A stretch of DNA of 64,000 bases from Xenoacremonium recifei (GCA_012184525.1 WOFQ01000011.1:124001-188000); one strand, 5' to 3'; numbered from the stretch's first letter, positions 36,826 through 48,659 are shown. Numbers and translations: made by a program. The notes: generated by a model from the letters alone, not told the origin.

Positions 36826-38090
36826 ACTCGAGGCTTGCGGCTTCGGCTGCCTCAACCGCGACAGACGAGGGTTCCCTGCTTCTCGCGCGTTGCATTGCAG
36901 ACTGGAAGCTGCTTTGATATTGACATGGGAATTGCCTCCAAAAAGTCCTTTAAGCAGGCCACGGGATCAGTGACTGGCGGCACGTGTTTCTGCAGTTGCG
37001 CCCACGTGCATGCGACGTCTAAGCGACAATCCTACTACAACCTTGCGGAGTATTCGGAGAAAGTGACTGTACACTCACTACGCTTCAGCGTACTCCCCGC
37101 ACATAGACTCTGGCCTAGGCCTGACCTACTGCGATGGAGGGTGGCCGTCGAGTCATTCTCAGGCCATTAGACAGAGATCACGGGGACGCCTTGCGCTTCG
37201 AGAAGCTGTGCCGCCGTGCATCGAAGCCCTTTCCCGGGCGGGGGATGAGGCCCCTCGAGTCATGCCATGGATGATGGCGCCCTCACAACTCCTCTGGGCT
37301 CCTGTAGATGGAGGGTCGGCTTTTCGATACGAGCGCAAAAGTACCAACCCGGCTGGGCACAACGTTCCCTGCGTGTGCTCTGTGGAGAGAGACTGACTGA
37401 CTGACTACTGTACCTTGGGCATGCCGAGGCGAGGACGTCCCTTGCTGCGCCATGTGCCAGAGCCAGAGATGATCTCCCGGTATGATGACAGTAAGTGACC
37501 GCAAGTGAACGGACGGACGCTCGTCTCGCTCGGCCTGCCCGCTCGGTGCCTCAGACTTGCGACATGGGGATGAGATGAGATGATACTCGCCTCCAACGGC
37601 CCCCTTGTCAGTCACAGATGGGTTTGAGATGTGATCGACACCCGCGACCCTCCATCGGGGGAACACTCAATATCCTTGAAATGAACGTCCCACTGTGCCT
37701 TCACCAAGACCATCGTCGTCTCCATGTCGACCAGACCGCTGGAATCACAGCATGCCCACTGCTAATTAGAAAATCCTTTCGTGGGAAATGATGCCATCAC
37801 CTCCAAGTTGCAGCGAAGGTGGGTTGGAGGACGAAGAAAGAGACGAACTTGGGTCAAGATCACCATGTGCTCGGGTCTTCATCGTGACAGGATCCATCGA
37901 AACACCATGTCCATCCAGGCAGACAGTCCCATTGAGATACAGATACCAGTAATCATGAACAGTATTAACCATGTCGGATGATTCTATTAACGCCCCGTCG
38001 CATGCTACCTTCACAACCGATAGTAACGCAAAATTACAAGCCTCAAAGGCCACCCCCCCTGAGCGAGCCCCTTACTGCCCGGTCCCGACT

Positions 38091-38108
38091 CCTATCCTAT
38101 CCTATCCT
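38091..38108. repeat. CCTAT pentanucleotide repeat
   Basis: Three perfect CCTAT units plus a partial fourth, just 3' of the SF3B1 stop codon. Confidence 0.9.
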
Positions 38109-38126
38109 GATTCTACATCCCAGCTC

Positions 38127-41100
38127 TTACAACACAATGGCCAATTCGGGCCGGTCAATTTTATCCTCGTCCAGATTGGGGTAATAGGGGACCATGGCGT
38201 CCGCCCCTTGGACATACGCATCGTTGTACAGTCGCCAGTACGGCGTTCGAACCTTTCGAGCCGGATGGAACAGTCCCGCCCAGACGTAGTTGAGAACCAG
38301 GCCAGGTCCGACGGCCATGCGAATGGCCTCGATGGCCTCGACGATTCGATCGATAACATGTGGGCTGGTCTCGAAGAGGTTGGGGTAGAGGAGGTTGAGC
38401 AGGTGAACCATGGCGTCTTCGCACCCGAGACCTACAACACCCAGGGCAATGTGCTTCACCACCGAGGCTGCCGTTTGACGGTGGACCTGGTCGCGGTCGA
38501 TGAGGGCATCCTCGAGCAAGGGCGTGACAGCGTAGACGTAGTCCTTGGCCATCTCGCCAATATACTCGAAGAGGAAGGAAAGCGACTTGAGCACACCGTT
38601 CTGTACGTTGAGCTCAGGAACGCGGTACTCGTTCATCAACGCCGGTAGGACGGTGAAGGGAGCACAAGTCTCAGCAACAATACCGATGGCAACGGCAGTG
38701 TTGACTCGTGACTGACGCTCCTGGACCCGAAGGTTGTTCAGGAGAGTCGCCAGCACGTCCTGTGGACCAATGGCCTTGGCGATGAAACCGAATGTGTTGT
38801 TTGCCGCTCGCCGAATACCCTTCTTGTGAGCCTTGAGCATGTCCAGAAGCTCGAAGCAGATTCGCATCCATTCTCGGGCGTTGACGCTCTCGGGCCCTCG
38901 ATCGGCAATTCGACCGACTAGATCGATAGTGTTTTCTTGTACCTTCTCGTGACGGTTTCGTAGGATAGGGGTGAGTCGAGGCAGCAGATCCTTGATAGGA
39001 GGCTGCATCTGAGTAATACCCACGACTGTAACGATGGACCGCATTGCTCCCAGAATTGAACCAAGAACCTCGGGATACTCCTCTCCGAGATATTCGTAAA
39101 GCACAATGCCGAGTTTGCCCATCAAAGCATCTTCACCACACTGCTTCATGACCATGGCAATGCGAGAGATGAGATCAGCTGCCTGTTGCCGAACCGTCGC
39201 AGACTTGTTGTTCAACCGCCAAAGAATTGTGCTGACAATCTGGGGGAGGTAGGGCTTGCAACGCGTCCCCAAAGCGTTGACGACAGAGCCGAAACCATTC
39301 AGCATGACAATATCTTCGACACTCTGCTCTTGGAACGCGTACAAGATGCCATCTACGAGGCGTTCCTCCAAACGCTCGCCGATATCTGCGGCACCCAGGC
39401 TTGCCACAATCTTCTCGATAGTTTCGACCGTCATCTTGCGATAGGCCTCGCTCTCGTCCTTTAGGTTGTTCACGATCCGCTCTACGATCTCGCTCACTCC
39501 GACTTTCTGGCCAATATCAACGGTTGTTTCTACAACCTGTCGATAGTTTCGCTTGTCCAGGGCCATTCGCCGAACCCAGAAGTTCTTGAAGAACTCGTCA
39601 AGAACATGTTCCTTGAGGTATCCCGACGTCACACCGTTGGTTCCGGCGCACTGAGATACGACCTTGAGGACGACTTTCTTCATCTCCTCATCAGGGGACG
39701 AAAATTCTCGAAGGAGAATTTCCATGATTTGACTGGTGTAATAGTTGGCGTACTCTTCGTCCATCAGGGGAATGATGTAGCCAACAGCTTTCAGAAACCC
39801 GGCCAGTCCCTTGCCTCGCTGCTTGCGAGCACCAGTCCACAAGGGGTTCAGGATATCGTCGAAGCTTTCGATACCATAGGGGTTGGAGGCTTCAGCCAAA
39901 GCGGCAATGGCCAAACTCGTCACGGTACGGACCTTGGTTTGCTCATCGTTCAGATTAGGTCCAATACACTCGACAAGGCCTTTCAGGTGCGGAAGGACAG
40001 CGCAGCCCATCAGGATAGGGATTTGCTGAACGATCTTGACACCCGTATGACGAGCCTGCCATGACTTCTTGCTTCGACAGACAGCCCTCAGGAAGGGCAA
40101 GAGGGCTGGGATACCAAGCGCTGATGCGACGACTGCAAACGCACGAGCCGTGGTGTTTCGGACGTATTCATCCACGTGGTCAATGTCAGGTCTCATGGTA
40201 CTGATCATCGTGGCAAGACCAGCGGCCTTGCTCAGGTTGGAAATAATCTCTCGACCTTCCACTCGTGCATAGTAGTCCTGGTCAATGAGCAGAGGCTCAA
40301 TGACTACAAGAATCTTGTGCACATATGGTCGCACGAGGTCGTCGAGCTTGTACAGAATTCTGTCGATAACCTTGACCAGCAAGTGCCGTTCTTGGTCTTC
40401 GAGCGTCTTCTCCATGAGAAGCGGGAGGATCTGGTCGAAGAGAGGGCCTGCGCCGAATTGCCGGGCGTTGTCCGTGATTTGTCGAAGGGCTGTCTTTCGC
40501 ATAGGCGGAGTTCCGTTCTTGATCTTGAGCAACAGCCGCATAATCTTTCGCTCCTTCAGTTCATCGACAGTCAAAACGTTTTCGTCTGACCCGTCGGTGA
40601 GCTTTCCAAAGTATGCCATATCCTCAGCTTTGAAGAACTGCAGATCCCCAACTCCAGGAATCTCAGCAGGCATTGGCTTCCCGGCAAGGCGCACTTGGTC
40701 AGGATCCTGCATCATGAAGCCTGTCTGAGCTGCTGGCGTAGCCATCAGCTTGTGAGCAGGGGCACGGACAGGCTCGTAACCAGGAGGAGGCTCGAGGACT
40801 CGATATCCTTCGTTCTCTCCTGGCAGCAGCATGTCGAGTTCCTCATCGCTCAGGGGTAGATTGCGACCAGAGACGTCCGTTCCGAAAGTGGTTGGCATTG
40901 CTGGGACAGATGAAGTATGCATAGGAGTAGCCATCCCCTGGTTCCCCATGGGTGTAGCTGACGGGGCCTGGTCCCATCGTGATCGCTTCTTGGGGGCATC
41001 TGCTCCAGGGACACCGATGGATGGTGTTTGATCCCATCGAGAGCGCTTGGGTTTTTCAGCCTCCGGGGCCTCAACCTTGGCCTCCTCATCGGCCGGCGTC

Positions 41101-41786
41101 GAGGATACATCCCATCTCTTCTTGCGCTTGCGACTAGCCGTGACCGCTTCGGTCGAGCCGGCCTCGGCATTCTCCTTATCTCCATCCTTGAGCATAGGTT
41201 GCGCATCGTCGTCGTCGCCAGCCCCCCCTTCGGCTTGTTTGGCTAATATGGCTCGCCGGACGCGCTCTTCCTCTCGCTCGAGCTCTCGGGCTTCCATCAC
41301 CTCGCGATAACTCGTACCGTTCTCCGCGGCCGCAGCTTGTCGATTCTCGGCGAAGGGGTCTGCTCGCGTAGGAGTGAGCACGCGATTGAAACGTCGCTTC
41401 TGGTAATCGGTCTCGCGGTCGACAATTCGGCCGCTCTTTTCTCCTCGGCCGGCTAGGATGTCGTCCTCCTCCACGCCGCTGCCGCGGGCGAACTCATCTA
41501 TCATCTCGCGCGATGCTGTGTACTGGCCAACGAGCCGGCGCGTGTTGTCGGCATCGTCCATCTCCTCGTCCTCGTGCGACATCGGGAGCGAGGTGTGGTA
41601 TCCGGCATACTTGTCGACTCCATTGCCCTCGTACAGATCGCTGTCGGCGCTGTCGGTCAGCTTCTGCTTTGTCGAATCCGTGCGCTGGTTGGAGGCGTCA
41701 AAGGTGCGCGAGCCCTTCTTCGCCGCCGACGCAGCGTTTCGCTCCTGCTGGAGCTTCTTGATCGTCTCGAAATCCGAGTCAGACAT
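38127..41786 (-). CDS. SF3B1: Splicing factor 3B subunit 1 (SF3B1 / Prp10 / Hsh155)
   Basis: SF3B1 is the HEAT-repeat core of the SF3b part of U2 snRNP and clamps the branch-site helix. One exon of 1219 residues, close to fission-yeast Prp10. The N-terminal part is disordered and carries the U2AF-homology ligand motifs expected of the family (RSRWDQTP and RSRWDQAP). From about residue 400 a long HEAT superhelix follows, with blocks nearly identical to other eukaryotes: [48 protein letters not shown] and [17 protein letters not shown]. The lysine equivalent to the human K700 mutation hot spot is present in [16 protein letters not shown]. The C terminus reads [18 protein letters not shown]. It lies upstream-to-tail with OGG1 on the same strand, and U2AF, which binds its ULM class, is encoded 2 kb further on. 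Confidence 0.97.
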   Translation of the reverse strand: MSDSDFETIKKLQQERNAASAAKKGSRTFDASNQRTDSTKQKLTDSADSDLYEGNGVDKYAGYHTSLPMSHEDEEMDDADNTRRLVGQYTASREMIDEFARGSGVEEDDILAGRGEKSGRIVDRETDYQKRRFNRVLTPTRADPFAENRQAAAAENGTSYREVMEARELEREEERVRRAILAKQAEGGAGDDDDAQPMLKDGDKENAEAGSTEAVTASRKRKKRWDVSSTPADEEAKVEAPEAEKPKRSRWDQTPSIGVPGADAPKKRSRWDQAPSATPMGNQGMATPMHTSSVPAMPTTFGTDVSGRNLPLSDEELDMLLPGENEGYRVLEPPPGYEPVRAPAHKLMATPAAQTGFMMQDPDQVRLAGKPMPAEIPGVGDLQFFKAEDMAYFGKLTDGSDENVLTVDELKERKIMRLLLKIKNGTPPMRKTALRQITDNARQFGAGPLFDQILPLLMEKTLEDQERHLLVKVIDRILYKLDDLVRPYVHKILVVIEPLLIDQDYYARVEGREIISNLSKAAGLATMISTMRPDIDHVDEYVRNTTARAFAVVASALGIPALLPFLRAVCRSKKSWQARHTGVKIVQQIPILMGCAVLPHLKGLVECIGPNLNDEQTKVRTVTSLAIAALAEASNPYGIESFDDILNPLWTGARKQRGKGLAGFLKAVGYIIPLMDEEYANYYTSQIMEILLREFSSPDEEMKKVVLKVVSQCAGTNGVTSGYLKEHVLDEFFKNFWVRRMALDKRNYRQVVETTVDIGQKVGVSEIVERIVNNLKDESEAYRKMTVETIEKIVASLGAADIGERLEERLVDGILYAFQEQSVEDIVMLNGFGSVVNALGTRCKPYLPQIVSTILWRLNNKSATVRQQAADLISRIAMVMKQCGEDALMGKLGIVLYEYLGEEYPEVLGSILGAMRSIVTVVGITQMQPPIKDLLPRLTPILRNRHEKVQENTIDLVGRIADRGPESVNAREWMRICFELLDMLKAHKKGIRRAANNTFGFIAKAIGPQDVLATLLNNLRVQERQSRVNTAVAIGIVAETCAPFTVLPALMNEYRVPELNVQNGVLKSLSFLFEYIGEMAKDYVYAVTPLLEDALIDRDQVHRQTAASVVKHIALGVVGLGCEDAMVHLLNLLYPNLFETSPHVIDRIVEAIEAIRMAVGPGLVLNYVWAGLFHPARKVRTPYWRLYNDAYVQGADAMVPYYPNLDEDKIDRPELAIVL

Positions 41787-42102
41787 CTTGCCTCAGCGCG
41801 CTTCCTTCGTCATCCCGGTTCCAGAGTACAAGGAGGGATTCCAGCGTTGTCGCCGTGCATGGGGAGATGAGGTTGTTGATGCTGGTCGCAAATTTGATTG
41901 TCCTGACGGAGCTGGCAAGGCGGCGAAAAGTGCCCCCCGTGAACTTTCGGACAGCCGAGCTTTACCCGGCTGAGCTCCTTACCAGAAACTGCTAATCATC
42001 ACATGCATCGGGACTACTTCAACCATGAGCTTCTTTAACAATCAATCGTGTCTTGCGTTGGTATGATACAATATCCTTGGTGTTTCTCTAAATCGTCTAT
42101 AA
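41787..42102. other. Interval between the SF3B1 start and the OGG1 stop
   Basis: 316 bp containing the SF3B1 promoter and leader and the OGG1 3' end. I see no further gene. Confidence 0.6.
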
Positions 42103-43411
42103 TTATCCCTGTGTTCGCCGCCGTTTGGATCTTCTCACCCCATTGGCAATCTGGTCGTCTAGGACCTCCTCAACCTTCACCTCCACCTTGACCTCGACCT
42201 TTCGCTTTCTCTTGCTCCCTATGACTTTATCTTCTTCTACAACTTCTTGTTTTATTTTCGTCGTCGCGACTTCCTTCTTGACTTCCTTCTTGACAGTGCG
42301 GTCGGCGAACTCCCTTAGATCAGCAGTGAAGAGGACTGAATGAGCCCAACCAGCGTACTCTCCCCACAGGGTCCTGAAGTGATCTCCAACTGCATCATAC
42401 ATGGCCTTATTGAAGGTTTTGGTTTTGACTTTGCCGAATTTATAGTCCCTTTGGGCGATTTGCCAGACATGCGTGTCAACGGGGACCGATTCGCCCCAGC
42501 CCAAGCCCATGAGACAGACACAATCTGCTACTTTGGGACCAACCCCAGTCAGAGTGAGAAGCTGCTCGTGCGCCTCTTTGTAGTTAGCGTGCTTATCTTC
42601 GGGCACTGGGACTGTGTTGAAGCCTGGATTCTTGGGATTTCGCAGCGTCTCTAACCAGTTGCTCGGTTTCTCGCCGGCAACTATTCGTGCAGTTTGTGCG
42701 ATGTACTTGGCGCGATACCCGAAGCCCAGCTCCCGGAGGTGAGATTCCACCTGGTTCCCTGTCAACGCCTCGGGCGTTGGGAAGTCGTGGTAAGCCTCAT
42801 CGCCAATGTGAGCGATCAGGGTTCCATAATGCTTGCACAATTTGTGAGCCTAATAGGTGTTAACGGTGGCAATCGCATAAATTTGGTATGGCACCTACCA
42901 TCTGTGATATCCTTGGGATGTTGTTGTTACTGCTACAGATGAAGCATATCAAGGCCTCCCAGGCATCTTGGCTCAGTATACGGACTCCAGCAAACTGAGG
43001 AGCTCGTTTGCGGAAATTGGGGTCCGCTTCCGACCATTGCTGAAAGAGAGCGCCGAGATCCAGATTCAAGCTGAAATAGTGGCGCAAAAGCGCCTCTGTG
43101 TCATCCTTTTCCACAGCCTCTTCTCTAACGGAGGGCGGTGGTGTCGGAAGTGACAAGGGCGTCTCCGGCCAAGTGACTTTGTAGTGCAGGTGAGTTGCGT
43201 CTTGCTTAAGAGAAAGAATCCTTCCATGAAGAGTACATATCCTAAAATCCGTCAGTTCGCGCTCGAAAATTCATTATGAATACAATAAGTACCATTCATC
43301 GTCAATTTTCCGCCATCGGAAGGATTGACCACATCGGAGTGTGGTATTGATGCAGAGCTCAGTCAGTGTGACTGGGAGCTTTCGCCAGTCGGACACTCGT
43401 TTCAGTGCCAT
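42103..43411 (-). CDS. OGG1: 8-oxoguanine DNA glycosylase / AP lyase
   Basis: OGG1 excises 8-oxoguanine opposite cytosine and starts base-excision repair. Exons 43293-43411, 42899-43241 and 42103-42849 give 402 residues. The N terminus reads WRKLPVTLTELCINTTLRCGQSFRW, characteristic of the OGG N domain, and the intron falls inside the following Trp codon. The helix-hairpin-helix with the catalytic lysine is LTLTGVGPKVADCVCLMGLGW, followed by SVPVDTHVWQIAQRDY, whose Asp is the conserved catalytic aspartate. Beyond the family core there is an unusual lysine/glutamate/valine tail (repeats such as KKEVKKEV and KVEVKVEVKVEE) ending in basic RRSKRRR, probably nuclear localisation. It is head to head with the U2AF gene, 386 bp away. 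Confidence 0.96.
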
Positions 43412-43797
43412 CTAGCTCAACTGTGAAGGCGGAGACCAGTTGTTCACTCAAAAAGAAGACGATTTGGATAATGACGGTCGATTTCTCAGTCTCAATTGAT
43501 TGGGTTTTTGCGATGTGTGTTTGACAGTTCTCGCCCCTGAAGGCAGGCGCGGCCGCGACCCTTGCCTTGGGCTCTTGCCTTCCAGCAGGCGCCTTGCTGG
43601 GGAGACAGAGCGAGTGACGCTAAGCCCGTGTGAGCCTAGCTCCATCAGGCAAAAAAAGCTCCAGCCTCGCGCGACGCTGCAGCTCTCCAGACGAACCTCG
43701 TTGCGGTTTGATCAACAGCAACGCCCGTCGCTTCCATCAACGCATCACCCCCAAAGGCTTCGAGGGCTATTCTCATATCGAAGGGCTCTTCGCAAAC
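43412..43797. promoter_or_regulatory. Shared divergent promoter of OGG1 and U2AF
   Basis: 386 bp between start codons, GC-rich in the middle (including a NotI octamer near 43548). No specific binding site is claimed. Confidence 0.5.
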
Positions 43798-45737
43798 ATG
43801 AACGGCGATAGTTACTCCTCACGAGGTTCGTCCTGCCACGATCTTGGCTCTGTTCACTGTCCTATTTGCTAACTTCCAGCCTCAATGCAGACGGTCGAAG
43901 GGGACGAGACTATCCCGTGGGTAATTCAATTCTCTACCAAAGGCCATACCATCTAACACTTTCTAGTCATCTAGGGGCGAGAGGGATGATCGTCGCGACC
44001 GGCACAGAGATCGAGGGGATCGCGACCGAAGACGGTCCCGGTCGCCGGACCACCGAAGCCATCGACGTGGCGACGGCGACGTCGATGCGTACTCCTCGAG
44101 CCGAAACCATCGGGACAGGGAGCGAGAAGATCGATATTCGGGACGTGATCGTCGAGGCGAACGTGAATGGGACCGTGATAGAGGCTCGTCCCGCCGTGAT
44201 GCCCGTCGCGACGACGACGAACGACCTAACCGACGAGATCGTGACCCATACGACGACCGCCGACGTGGAGGTCGAGACCGACGTGACGACGACTTTGGGA
44301 GGCACAACAATCGCCGGAGTGCGTCTCCTCCTCCCAAGAAACGCGAGCCGACCCCAGATCTTACCAATGTGGTGCCAATCCTCGAACGCAAGCGTCGCCT
44401 TACCCAATGGGATATGAAGCCTCCAGGCTATGACAACGTCACCGCCGAGCAGGCTAAGCTCTCTGGCATGTTCCCTCTACCAGGTGCCCCGCGACAACAG
44501 CCCATGGACCCCAGCAAACTGCAGGCTTTCATGAACCAACCCGGTGGACAAGTCACAAGTGCAGGACTCAAAGCGAGCAACTCTCGACAGTCGAAACGAC
44601 TCCTCGTCTCCAACATTCCCAAAGGCGCAAGTGAGGAGAGTTTGGTGTCCTTCTTCAACTTGCAAATGAACGGGTTGAATGTCATTGACGGAACCGACCC
44701 CTGTGTTCTCTGCCAGTTTTCCAACGACCATTCCTTCGCTGTGTTGGAATTCAAAGGCGCCCCGGAGGCAACTGTCGCTCTCGCCCTCGACGGTATCTCC
44801 ATGGAGGCTGACGATGCCACAAATGGTGCTTCCAACGGGGGTCCTAAGGGGTTGGAGATTCGCCGACCCAGAGATTATGTTGTGCCCGCCATTCCCGAAG
44901 AAAATCTCACCGACCCCGATGTCGTCTCGAACGTTGTACCTGACACGATTAACAAACTTTGCATCACCAATATTCCCACATTCTTGACGGAGGACCAGGT
45001 CATGGAGTTGCTGGCAGCTTTCGGCAAGCCGAAGGCCTTCGTCCTTGTTAAAGACCAAGGGACAGAAGAATCTCGAGTAAGAAACCCGATGGATCTCATC
45101 TTATTGACTTTCTAACTCTTCTTAGGGAATCGCATTTGCCGAATATCAGGATCCATCCACGGCTAATCAGCCAGCCCTCGATACGTTGAATGGCATGGAT
45201 GTTGGGGGCAAGAAGCTTAAGGTGGTGAAGGCCAGCATTGGTCAAACTCAAGTGGCCAACTTCGACGTTGGAATCACGGCAATCAGCGGTCTCGCTTCCC
45301 AAGCCAGCAACGAAGCCCAGGTCGGCCGTGTCCTTCAGCTTCTCAACATGGTTACGGCTGAGGAACTCCTGGACAACGATGACTATGAAGGTATGAAACT
45401 GACCCTTACTTATGTTGACTGCGTTGTTGCTAATCTTTCTTTCAGAAATTTGCGAAGACGTTCGTGACGAGTGTTCTAAGTTTGGAACTGTCATCGACCT
45501 GAAGGTTCCCCGACCTGCCGGAGGCAGCAGACAATCGGCTGGAGTGGGCAAGATATTTATCAAATTCGATACACCAGAATCGGCAACGAAGGCCCTCACG
45601 GCGCTCGCGGGACGTAAATTCGCAGACAGAACTGTCGTAACGACGTACTTTCCGGAGGTAAGAGATCCTTATCCCCAAAAGCGACAGATCTTGAGACTAA
45701 CATGCTCTAGGAAAACTTCGACGTCAGCGCGTGGTAG
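43798..45737 (+). CDS. U2AF2: Splicing factor U2AF large subunit (U2AF65)
   Basis: U2AF65 binds the polypyrimidine tract and recruits U2 snRNP through SF3B1. Six exons (43798-43825, 43891-43916, 43967-45076, 45126-45390, 45446-45657, 45711-45737) give 555 residues. After a short start (MNGDSYSSRDGRRGRDYP) comes a long Arg/Asp/Ser-rich RS region to about residue 150, then the U2AF35-binding PPPKKREPTPDLTNVVP segment. RRM1 starts near 227 (SKRLLVSNIP), RRM2 near 347 (NKLCITNIP) and the C-terminal UHM near 457 (VLQLLNMVTAEEL) with the usual ending ENFDVSAW. Exon 2 is only 26 bp; its acceptor (AATGCAG) and GTGGGT donor were selected to keep the RS frame. Start and first two exons are the least certain part. 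Confidence 0.95.
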
Positions 45738-46745
45738 GCTGGTTGCTATTTTATGATGGCTGTCTCCGTAGCTTGGCCTGGTTCAAAGGTTGCGGGAGCA
45801 AGGATACTTGGTTAGTGTGTTGAGGTGAGGGTAGGCGTCTCCTCATCGGTGTTTGGTCACATCAAAATATGTAAAACAATGGACACGAACTGGAAAGCTG
45901 ATGTCTTCGAGTTTCAGTCTCTGTTGCCGCAAAGAAGGCGGCGGAGAAATCCCGAGCGAAGTTGGGCTGATACGAGTGACGACGTGTATTAGCGGATCGC
46001 GTTGCTTGATGTCGAAACATGTGAAATTGATGGTCATTTTGCAGTATTCGGGAACACGACGGATGTGACATGGAGTTATGGTGAAAGGTAGCACAGAGGC
46101 AGAAAGCGACAATTGTTGTTGGGGAATGAGAATCTTTTATTCAAGTGCATCAAAGGTGCAGTCCTAAATTGCGCAAATGAATCGTACTCGGATATGGTGT
46201 GAGCTATATAGACAAGGAACTAGAAGGAATTGATTTGAGCTAAACCATCGTTAGCAAGAGTTCGAGCCCGAACGATGACACAAAACAAGATCGAAGAGGA
46301 CCAAATATCAGAAGTCCGTTACATTCATTGAGTCCGAAGACTCTAACATAAGAGGTACCAGAAATAAGTGTAAATGTGTTTTATCATCCCGCAAAGGTCG
46401 ATGTGAGGGTGGAAGGTGAAATGACTCGACTTACCAAGAAACAAAGCACACGCTGCTGGGAGTTGCTCATGAGGCAAACAGTCCTCAAGGTCTGAAGAAC
46501 TGTCATCAGAGAAGAAAAAAAACGCGGCCCTTTCTTGGAGGAACGCGCTCAGACTCTGTCACGTGAGCCGAATCCACCAACTTGCGGTTTTGGGCCACTA
46601 GCGCCCTTCTCCTCTCTGCCCTAACTAAGCGAAAAATTTACCGTTTCCAGGTCCACACAATTTCTCTCTCAGCCTCGAGAACTTCACGACCGTCCGACCG
46701 CCGCCAACTTCCCATCCGCAGCATCACCACCACCAAACCGACAAC
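45738..46745. other. U2AF 3' flank and RPS13 promoter
   Basis: 1 kb with no coding signal. A palindromic TCACGTGA lies at 46559-46566, 180 bp upstream of the RPS13 ATG, and a pyrimidine-rich leader precedes the start. Confidence 0.55.
46559..46566. promoter_or_regulatory. TCACGTGA E-box upstream of RPS13
   Basis: A perfect 8-bp palindrome containing CACGTG, the bHLH (Cbf1-type) core, within the likely core promoter of a ribosomal protein gene. Confidence 0.5.
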
Positions 46746-47438
46746 ATGGGTAGACTTCACAGCAAGGGCAAGGGCATTTCGTCCTCCGCCGTCCCCTACT
46801 CCCGCACTGCTCCCGCCTGGTTGAAGACCACCCCCGACCAGGTCGTCGACCAGATCTGCAAGCTCGCCAGAAAGGGTGCTACCCCCTCCCAGATCGGTGT
46901 CATCCTCCGAGACTCCCACGGCATTGCCCAGGTCAAGATCGTTACTGGTATGAGGAAGCGTTGTTCGAAATGGATTACAAGGCATATCGCTAACATGGGC
47001 GTCAGGCAACCGAATTCTCCGAATCCTCAAGTCGAACGGTACGGTACCCTGAACACAAGAAGGATGTGGTGGTGGACATACATCTTTGATGGAGAATCTT
47101 TTCTCTCCTTAATGCCTCTGTGCGGTTCATGACTGACAGAGTGACTTTACAGGCCTCGCTCCCGAGCTCCCCGAGGATCTGTACATGCTCATCAAGAAGG
47201 TATGAGTTTTCCCAATCAATGTTGAATGACATCCCAGAACGCATTTCGCTAATATTAAATCCAGGCTGTTGCCGTCCGCAAGCACCTTGAGCGCAACCGC
47301 AAGGACAAGGACTCCAAGTTCCGCCTCATTCTCATCGAGTCCCGAATCCACCGTCTGGCCCGCTACTACAAGACCGTCGGTGTCCTGCCCCCTACCTGGA
47401 AGTACGAGTCCGCTACTGCCAGCACCATCGTCGCTTAA
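46746..47438 (+). CDS. RPS13: 40S ribosomal protein S13 (uS15)
   Basis: uS15 is a primary rRNA-binding protein of the small subunit platform. Four exons (46746-46947, 47006-47038, 47153-47199, 47265-47438) give 151 residues, exactly the eukaryotic length. The sequence opens [18 protein letters not shown], continues with [20 protein letters not shown] and [21 protein letters not shown], and ends with [20 protein letters not shown]. The second exon is only 33 bp. Three introns within 700 bp fit the intron density of fungal ribosomal protein genes. Confidence 0.98.
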
Positions 47439-47738
47439 AGTGGGAGAATCCATGGCTGGTCGCTACGGGTGGAGATGATGGTTTCCCTGGTCACGGAGTT
47501 GGGGGACAAATTACGGAAAACTTGCATTTAGAGCCATGATGCTTATGCGCCCTGGTCCGGGAGGACTAAAAGCGTTGTCGATGCTCAAAATAGAAAAGCA
47601 ATTGACCGCTTGAACTGATAACTGCCATGATTTCACTGAATGCCACCGAGAGTGCTCCCAGAATCTGTATCCCTTGCGCCACTAATGCATTTGTCCCATG
47701 ATATCATTGTAGACCCCAAGATGCCCAACCATTGACTC
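47439..47738. other. Convergent 3' region of RPS13 and SDC1
   Basis: 300 bp between two stop codons on opposite strands; no gene seen. Confidence 0.6.
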
Positions 47739-48346
47739 CTATGAAGTGCCCTCCAATTCTTTTGACTTTTGTATAAGGTATTCACCGAGTACTCTCAAAG
47801 GATCGTTCGGCCTAACACATGTTAATAACCCTCAGCTCTCTCAAATCAAGTACCACACGCACTTGTCCTTGGCCAATTGCTTCATTCCTTCCAATAAGAC
47901 GCCAGTCACTTTGGTATTTAAGTATCGTCGTGTCGCGTCGCCATGAGGCGGTGCCTCGGTAGGCATCGTGAACCCGGGATCAGGATGCGCTGAGGCTGCC
48001 CTAGAGCCTTGCGCTGGTGTTCCAGTTCGGCCAGGGAGAGGGCTGGGCGCATGCGCGATAGGAGCGGGAGAAGACTTGGTTTTGCGCTTCATGTTAGCGA
48101 TTATGTTTCGTGCTGGGTGTAAGTTTGGAGGGGAGCGATAAAGCGCGGGCCCTTTATGTCGCATTGCCTCCGTGATTCATAGTGACTGCCAGGAGGCCTT
48201 AGACGTACTGCTGGCTGCTCCATGGGAGCGTCGGACATGACCACATCTTTTGCTGGAATATCTGTAGGAACCGGGAGGCTGTTCGATGCAGAGTCTATGA
48301 CGAGACCGTCAGAGACCGGAGGAAGAGAGGGTGCGTCGTCGGCCAT
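47739..48346 (-). CDS. SDC1: COMPASS complex subunit Sdc1 (DPY30 domain)
   Basis: Sdc1/DPY30 dimerises and binds the Ash2 subunit of the Set1/COMPASS H3K4 methyltransferase. The DPY30 motif is built across the last intron: RRYLNTKVTGVLLEGMKQLAKDK joins PNDPLRVLGEYLIQKSKELE (last exon 47739-47811; middle exon lower end 47863). The N terminus is a disordered acidic/proline segment (MADDAPSLPPVSDG) ending at a clear GTACGT donor after GCA (48211 region). The acceptor of intron 1 is uncertain: the best-looking CAG acceptor breaks the frame, and frame-keeping choices are GAG after 41 nt or AAG after 122 or 134 nt (the last follows a GCTAAC branch). The domain call is firm; the total length depends on this junction. 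It is head to head with FAN1. Confidence 0.88.
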
Positions 48347-48659
48347 TTTTCAGAAGTACAAAAATATCGCTAGACTCTCTCAATTGGAAGTATTTGGAGC
48401 TCTTTTGCAGTTTCAAGCTATTGCTGCCGCGTCTTCGAAGACCTGGAGCCATCATCAAGTCGCGCCGGCTGAATCTCGGGCGGGACACTTCAACCAGGAC
48501 GCGGTCAGGTGACTTCGTGTTTAATTGGACATCCCTCGACGTGAATGCCTGGTCCACACGATCGCGTCCCCTTTCGCCCCCAACAGCGAGCAGTAGAGCT
48601 TCCATCATCGTTTCTTTGCTTCTACAAGCGCACGATGTCAGAGCCATGTGCAGACAAGT
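48347..48659. promoter_or_regulatory. Shared divergent promoter of SDC1 and FAN1
   Basis: 313 bp between start codons. No specific site is claimed. Confidence 0.5.

Larger units (their letters stand above)
31256..38126. other. 6.9-kb gene-free tract downstream of the flbC-like gene
   Basis: No supported gene. Both strands are open for more than 1 kb at about 34235-35401, but neither translation shows domain structure; they are Pro/Arg/Ser-rich as expected of GC-rich non-coding DNA. The tract is rich in pentanucleotide and G-rich repeats, listed separately. Confidence 0.6.

Noticed and set aside
47039..47152. C/D-box snoRNA in RPS13 intron 2
   Set aside because: There is a TTGATGG and a CTGA about 50 nt apart, and human RPS13 hosts U14 snoRNAs, but the C box is imperfect and I see no terminal stem or U14-like sequence.
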